This document shows, piece by piece, positions 60,449-64,000 of a DNA stretch of 64,000 bases. Source of the DNA: Curvibacter sp. AEP1-3 (GTDB lineage Bacteria; Pseudomonadota; Gammaproteobacteria; Burkholderiales; Burkholderiaceae_C); the NCBI RefSeq assembly GCF_002163715.1, contig NZ_CP015698.1:2892201-2956200 (forward strand), given 5' to 3'. Position numbers and translations under genes: made by a program. Numbering within the stretch: position 1 is the first letter of the stretch; every line of letters starts with the position of its first letter. A model generated the notes under the pieces. That model did no database searches. It was not told the origin of the DNA and saw nothing but the letters and a program-made list of their open reading frames with translations.

Positions 60449-61951
60449 ATGTTCCGGCATTACTGGCTCTTTTGGGTCGCTGTTTCACTTATTCCAAATG
60501 TGATAGCTGGCGAAACGGATATATCGAAGGGTTTATTCGCTGGTTATTCAATTGATATCCCAGTTACTGCAGAACGCCGTCTCGGTGACCGGATTGTTCG
60601 CGACCTTTACCGCGATCCTGACTACATCGACGACCCTGTCATTTCTGACTACCTCCAAGCAATCTGGCAACCTTTGATGGCGTCTGCCCGCAGTCGCTCC
60701 GAAATCACTCCAGAGCTTGATGCCTCATTCGCATGGCAGCTGCTTCAGGGCCGCGACAGGACGGTAAATGCCTTCGCCTTACCAGGCGGCTACTTCGGAG
60801 TGCATTTGGGTTTGATCGGCATCGTGTCTTCCCGGGACGAACTAGCCTCGGTGCTTGCGCATGAGCTCAGCCACGTCACCCAGCGGCACATCGCACGTTT
60901 GATGAGCAAGCAGTCAGAACAAACACCTTGGTTGGTGGGAGCAATGATCTTGGGTGCACTGGCGGCAAGCAAAAATCCCGGCGGTGCCAATGCGGTCATC
61001 GTGGGGGGGCAAGCCGCAGCAGCGCAATCTCAGCTCAATTTTTCTCGCGACATGGAGCGTGAGGCAGATCGCACCGGGTTCGGTGTTGCATCTGATGCGG
61101 GCTTCTCTCCTCAAGGCTTTGTGAGCATGTTCGAAAAGCTCCAGCAGAGCAACCGCAACAACGACTCCGGTAACTTTCCATATCTGCGCAGTCACCCTCT
61201 CACCACAGAACGAATCGCGGACATGAAGTCGCGTATTCCAGAGGGTGCTTCAACTGCTCCTACAGGCACGCTGGAGCACGCCATGGTGTCTGCACGGGCG
61301 CGGCTACTTTCGAACTCCTCAGTAGAAGCCTTGCGGAATTGGTATTCTGAAACCGAGCCTGGCTTGCTTGCAAAGTCGACGAGCTCGCAAAAAGTCGCTT
61401 CCCTTTACGGAGCCACGTTGGCCGCGATCAAATTGCGGGACTTTTCGAGGGCGCTCGAGTACTCCAATAGCTTGCAGACGCTTGTGGCGACCGACGCGCC
61501 AGCAAAACGTCAATCGCGGTACCTCCGGGCGGAGCTTTTCATGGCAGAGGGTAAGCCAGATGCGGCACTGAGCACCTTGGGATTCAATGCTGCCCCCAAA
61601 ACACGAGCCGACTTGCTGCTCTGGATACCGCTAAAGGTCGCAACAGGACAAGCTGATGTTGCCGCCGACGCCGCACAGCTCTGGTTGATTGACAACCCTA
61701 CAGACGCAAGTATGTGGCAACAGCTCGCCAGTGCCCGGGCTTCACAGGGCCGCATGGTTGCAGCTGTGCGTGCTGAAGCGGAAGTCAATATCGCGTATTT
61801 CGACTACGCAGCGGCAGTGAGCCGGTTGAAGGCTGCGCAATCGCTCTACAGATCAAGTTCCCAAAATGCTGACCACATCGAAGCCTCCATCGTCGACGTC
61901 CGCTTGCGCCAGGTGGAGCAATTACTTCGGGAACAGGCTGTCGAGCGCTGA
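60449..61951 (+). CDS. M48-family metallopeptidase with TPR-like tail (BepA-like)
   Basis: 500 residues with a signal peptide (WLFWVAVSLIPNVIAG). The zinc motif HELSH near residue 143 is complete and the third ligand is probably the Glu in DMEREADRTGFG near 205. The C-terminal half (about 300-490) is helical TPR-like repeats. BepA/YfgC proteins sit in the periplasm and degrade or assemble LptD and other outer-membrane proteins. It begins six bases after the glycosyltransferase and its end overlaps the convergent holin-like gene by 30 bp. Confidence 0.9.
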   Translation: MFRHYWLFWVAVSLIPNVIAGETDISKGLFAGYSIDIPVTAERRLGDRIVRDLYRDPDYIDDPVISDYLQAIWQPLMASARSRSEITPELDASFAWQLLQGRDRTVNAFALPGGYFGVHLGLIGIVSSRDELASVLAHELSHVTQRHIARLMSKQSEQTPWLVGAMILGALAASKNPGGANAVIVGGQAAAAQSQLNFSRDMEREADRTGFGVASDAGFSPQGFVSMFEKLQQSNRNNDSGNFPYLRSHPLTTERIADMKSRIPEGASTAPTGTLEHAMVSARARLLSNSSVEALRNWYSETEPGLLAKSTSSQKVASLYGATLAAIKLRDFSRALEYSNSLQTLVATDAPAKRQSRYLRAELFMAEGKPDAALSTLGFNAAPKTRADLLLWIPLKVATGQADVAADAAQLWLIDNPTDASMWQQLASARASQGRMVAAVRAEAEVNIAYFDYAAAVSRLKAAQSLYRSSSQNADHIEASIVDVRLRQVEQLLREQAVER

Positions 61952-62272
61952 GTTGATGATCATTCCGGCCACGGTGTACAGGAGTGAGCCAATCAGTGCG
62001 GCACTGAAATCGCGCACCTGAAATCCATCCAACAAGCCTGCCGCCCACCAGAACATCAGCGCGTTGATCACGAAAAGAAACAAGCCCAGGGTGATCAATG
62101 TGACAGGCAGCGTGAGAATGACCAACACCGGTCGCAGTAGGGTGTTGAACAGACCGATCACCACCGCGGCGATCAAGGCAGAGCCAAAGCTCTGAACTTC
62201 CACCCCGGAATACAAATGCGCCACAGCCAGGAGAGCCATGGCGCTTAACAACCATTTGCTAAGTAACTTCAT
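61922..62272 (-). CDS. phage-holin-like (Phage_holin_4_2) small membrane protein
   Basis: 116 residues with four membrane helices (about 6-22, 30-58, 60-82 and 92-112). LRPVLVILTLPVTLITLGLF near 46 is the diagnostic segment of the family, which in spite of the name is mostly chromosomal and of unknown function. It overlaps the M48 gene end by 30 bp on the opposite strand; both frames look real. No other phage gene is nearby. Confidence 0.83.
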   Translation of the reverse strand: MKLLSKWLLSAMALLAVAHLYSGVEVQSFGSALIAAVVIGLFNTLLRPVLVILTLPVTLITLGLFLFVINALMFWWAAGLLDGFQVRDFSAALIGSLLYTVAGMIINSALDSLFPK

Positions 62273-62308
62273 GGCCCCAGCATAGCACCGAGGCCCGGGG
62301 CGGCATGG

Positions 62309-63019
62309 TTAGTGCGCTGAGCGCTCAGCAGTTGCGGAGCGCTTCTGGCTCCACCAGCCGGCACCTAGCACCGCTGCAATTGCCAGCGCATAGAGCGCCC
62401 AGCGCGACATGCTCTGCACATCAGTTGCGCCGCTATCAGTACCGAAAACATTCACCAGCCATGGCTCATGAACCACCATCTTTGCGGCAGTGAATGCAAG
62501 CACAGCGGCACCCAGTTGTATGATGACCGGGAAACGCTCCACCAGCTTCAGCACCACATTGCTGCCGAACACCACAATCGGCACACTAATCAACAGGCCG
62601 ATGATGACCAAGTCCATGGCACCGTGTGCCGCACCGGCTACACCCAGCACATTGTCTACGCCCATCAAAGCATCAGCCACGATGATGGTCTTCATGGCAC
62701 CCCAGAACGTGGTGGCGGACGGGCCGTCATGCTCGTCACCGCCTTGGTCTGCCAGAAGTTTGTAGGCAATCCACAGCAGACCCAAACCGCCAACCAGCAT
62801 CAAACCGGGAATTTTGAGCAGCCAGACCACACCAAGCGTCATCGCAGAGCGAACCACGATGGCGCCCACGGTGCCCCAGACGATAGCTTTTTGTTTCAAG
62901 GCAGGGGGAAGGTTGCGCGCAGCAAGCGCAATCACGATGGCGTTGTCACCGGCCAGCACCAGATCAATCAACACAATGGCCAACAAAGCGGACCACCAGG
63001 GGGCGGACATGAATTCCAT
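62309..63019 (-). CDS. TerC family membrane protein (copy 2, riboswitch-controlled)
   Basis: 236 residues from the ATG at 63019, which has GAGGT at good spacing; the longer frame upstream runs through the riboswitch. About seven membrane helices carry LAGDNAIVIALAARNLP near 25 and LMGVDNVLGVAGAAHG near 125. TerC/Alx proteins export manganese or related ions. A yybP-ykoY-like RNA lies in the leader, which supports manganese control of this copy. It differs clearly from copy 1 at 47611-48294. Confidence 0.88.
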   Translation of the reverse strand: MEFMSAPWWSALLAIVLIDLVLAGDNAIVIALAARNLPPALKQKAIVWGTVGAIVVRSAMTLGVVWLLKIPGLMLVGGLGLLWIAYKLLADQGGDEHDGPSATTFWGAMKTIIVADALMGVDNVLGVAGAAHGAMDLVIIGLLISVPIVVFGSNVVLKLVERFPVIIQLGAAVLAFTAAKMVVHEPWLVNVFGTDSGATDVQSMSRWALYALAIAAVLGAGWWSQKRSATAERSAH

Positions 63020-63100
63020 GAGAGTACCTCGCAACGAACGAAAAAGCCGCTGCAGGTGGAGGAGTGGCAACCACGACCCCGCCTGCAAAAAGGCGTGAAT

Positions 63101-63213
63101 CGAAGGTCTTGCTCGAATGTTCCGACCGAACACCCCGACAGACCGGAAGCTTGTCGCTTCGTATTGACGATCTGCCGAAACGGCTGAGGGCCGCTTGGAG
63201 CTACTCCCCTCCG
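63101..63213 (-). ncRNA. yybP-ykoY manganese riboswitch candidate
   Basis: On the minus strand the leader starts near 63218 below a -10-like TATATT (63225-63230). It contains the conserved GGGGAGTAGC (63200-63209), then CGTCAATACG, and the closing AGACCTT near the 3' end. The P1 helix forms between CGGAGG (63208-63213) and CCTTCG (63101-63106). A GC-rich stem ending in a run of five T bases lies downstream, before the TerC start, as an expression platform. Motif and gene context agree with a Mn2+ sensor that turns on efflux. The rest of 63020-63365 is this leader plus the promoters of the two divergent genes. Confidence 0.82.
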
Positions 63214-63365
63214 GAGAAGTGGGAAATATAACAACGTAACTTTTAGGCCTATAAAAAAGAGGGTTTTCCGCTCCGGCCGCAAATGCAGGTCATCGCAAGG
63301 AGCCGGGCCACGTTTCGGAGTCCCCGGTATATGATGCGCCTCCCCCGAAACCAGAGACATATCCA

Positions 63366-63785
63366 TTGGCAGGCATACACATCACCGATATCGAGTCGGC
63401 CATCAACTTCTGGCGAGCGCGTGAACCCTCTCCGGACGGGGTATCCCTGCCCGCGCCCACTCGCGCCTTGGCCGAGGTGTATGCCTTGCTGATCTACTAC
63501 CACGAGACGGAGGCGGACGAATTCAGCATGCCGCCCAAAGCACTGGCAGCTTGGCAAGCCTGGTATGACTCGACACCCGATACGCCTTGCATCGCGATTT
63601 GTTCCACCAGCCAAGGCGATGAGACCTGCAAAGGTTGCGGACGCACCTTTGAAGAAGTGCAACTCTGGCCGGAGATGCGCCCTGCCGAAAAGCGCGCTAC
63701 CTGGCGCCGCATCACCCTGGATGCCAGCTCATGGCGCTTTAACCGTTATGCCGAGCGGGCAGCAGAATCCAGGTCATTGGGGTGA
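63366..63785 (+). CDS. DUF3717 and DUF1289 domain protein
   Basis: 139 residues with a TTG start. The N-terminal half (ITDIESAINFWRAREPSPDG) matches DUF3717, and the C-terminal half has the DUF1289 pattern PCIAICSTSQGDETCKGCGRTFEEVQLW with four cysteines that likely bind zinc or an iron-sulfur cluster. The function of both is unknown. No strong ribosome site is seen, so the start is tentative. Confidence 0.72.
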   Translation: MAGIHITDIESAINFWRAREPSPDGVSLPAPTRALAEVYALLIYYHETEADEFSMPPKALAAWQAWYDSTPDTPCIAICSTSQGDETCKGCGRTFEEVQLWPEMRPAEKRATWRRITLDASSWRFNRYAERAAESRSLG

Positions 63786-63794
63786 TTTGCTGCT

Positions 63795-63842
63795 GATTTG
63801 ATAGCGCCTTGCGCATATTCGATGGGCGCTAGATGCCTATTG
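63795..63842 (-). repeat. interspersed palindromic repeat, reversed copy 6
   Basis: On the minus strand: ATAGGCATCTAGCGCCCAT, then GAATATGCGCAAGGCGCTA and TCAAAT. It lies between the DUF3717/DUF1289 gene and a convergent gene end, about 10 bp beyond the first stop. Confidence 0.65.
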
Positions 63843-63859
63843 GGCTTGAAAGCGGGGGC

Positions 63860-64000
63860 TTACTTCCAGCGGACAGGTTCAATATCCACGGTGCTGCTAC
63901 CGTCGCCCAGCATCAATACGCCTTCCTGAACGGTCGCTTGCAATTGCATGCTGCGGGCAGCCAGTTTGGCCAATGCCTGGGATGTCGCCGAGGGGATGCG
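63860..64000 (-). CDS. unidentified gene, C-terminal fragment (5' end beyond window)
   Basis: The last 46 codons of a minus-strand frame that runs off the window end. The readable part is SATSQALAKLAARSMQLQA, then EGVLMLGDGSSTVDIEPV and RWK before the stop. It looks like a real C-terminus but no family could be recognised from this length. Confidence 0.5.
   Translation of the reverse strand, partial: RIPSATSQALAKLAARSMQLQATVQEGVLMLGDGSSTVDIEPVRWK

Noticed and set aside
61922..62272. Possible prophage remnant because of a holin-like gene
   Set aside because: This holin-like family is widespread on chromosomes, and no other phage gene, attachment site or integrase is nearby.
1..64000. tRNA, rRNA, CRISPR arrays and insertion sequences
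   Set aside because: Looked for across the window; no cloverleaf-like tRNA ends, regularly spaced repeats, transposase frames or long terminal inverted repeats were seen. Very small or diverged elements could have been missed by eye.

Overview
The window looks like one contiguous piece of chromosome from a betaproteobacterium, most likely a member of the Comamonadaceae (Rhodoferax/Curvibacter-like; inferred from gene content and order, not from a search). Supporting signs are the high GC of most genes, the recA-recX, sucC-sucD and birA-SPOR neighbourhoods, the MarR/GntR/MocR/TctDE-type regulators, a Neisseria/Burkholderiales-type pilA followed by a pilin oligosaccharyltransferase, and a short palindromic interspersed repeat near several gene ends. 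No rRNA, tRNA, transposase, integrase or CRISPR array was seen.

Layout. 1-9041: the 3' end of hom, then small regulator/enzyme units: MarR with a DUF2798 membrane protein, a dienelactone hydrolase, a DUF3857/transglutaminase protein, a MocR regulator facing an FMN-binding oxidase-like gene, two VOC proteins and an XRE/MmyB-type regulator. 9064-14100: a DUF2130 nuclease-like protein, then a short accessory-looking stretch (GIY-YIG-like protein, a translationally coupled unknown pair, and a NERD-UvrD helicase). 14300-16162: a membrane diguanylate cyclase. 16220-18075: nagR-nagA. 18094-19943: CsbD, a small unknown protein with an RRM RNA-binding protein behind a long leader, and a Cys-repeat periplasmic protein. 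20053-23513: a two-component system with its own solute-binding protein, divergent from 23783-30799, a sugar ABC transporter with a BadF-type kinase, a SIS-type sugar-phosphate isomerase/deaminase and a hexose-6-phosphate mutarotase. With nagA these form a plausible N-acetylglucosamine uptake and catabolism route (GlcNAc to GlcNAc-6-P to GlcN-6-P to fructose-6-P). 30866-34815: YqhA, a two-gene ABC exporter and a CDF metal transporter. 34851-39831: topB, a bacterial SET-domain protein, birA and a SPOR-like protein. 39835-47510: a TctDE-like two-component pair, MarR, recA-recX, argC and sucCD. 47611-48294: a TerC protein.

48470-58135 is the most unusual part: six tightly packed co-directional genes encoding a CHASE2 Ser/Thr kinase, a PP2C phosphatase, a tandem FHA protein, a CHASE2 adenylate cyclase, a class II-like cyclic-nucleotide phosphodiesterase and a GAF-GspE/PilB-family ATPase. 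It is directly followed by a major-type IV pilin behind a canonical sigma-54 promoter, a PglL-type pilin glycosyltransferase and an M48 protease. The set suggests a phospho-signalling plus cAMP circuit that feeds a type IV pilus-like ATPase.

61922-64000: a holin-like membrane protein, a second TerC gene behind a good candidate yybP-ykoY manganese riboswitch, a DUF3717/DUF1289 protein, and the 3' end of an unidentified gene. GC and codon use drop visibly from about 52.6 to 60.4 kb and around 10.5-12.2 kb compared with the rest.
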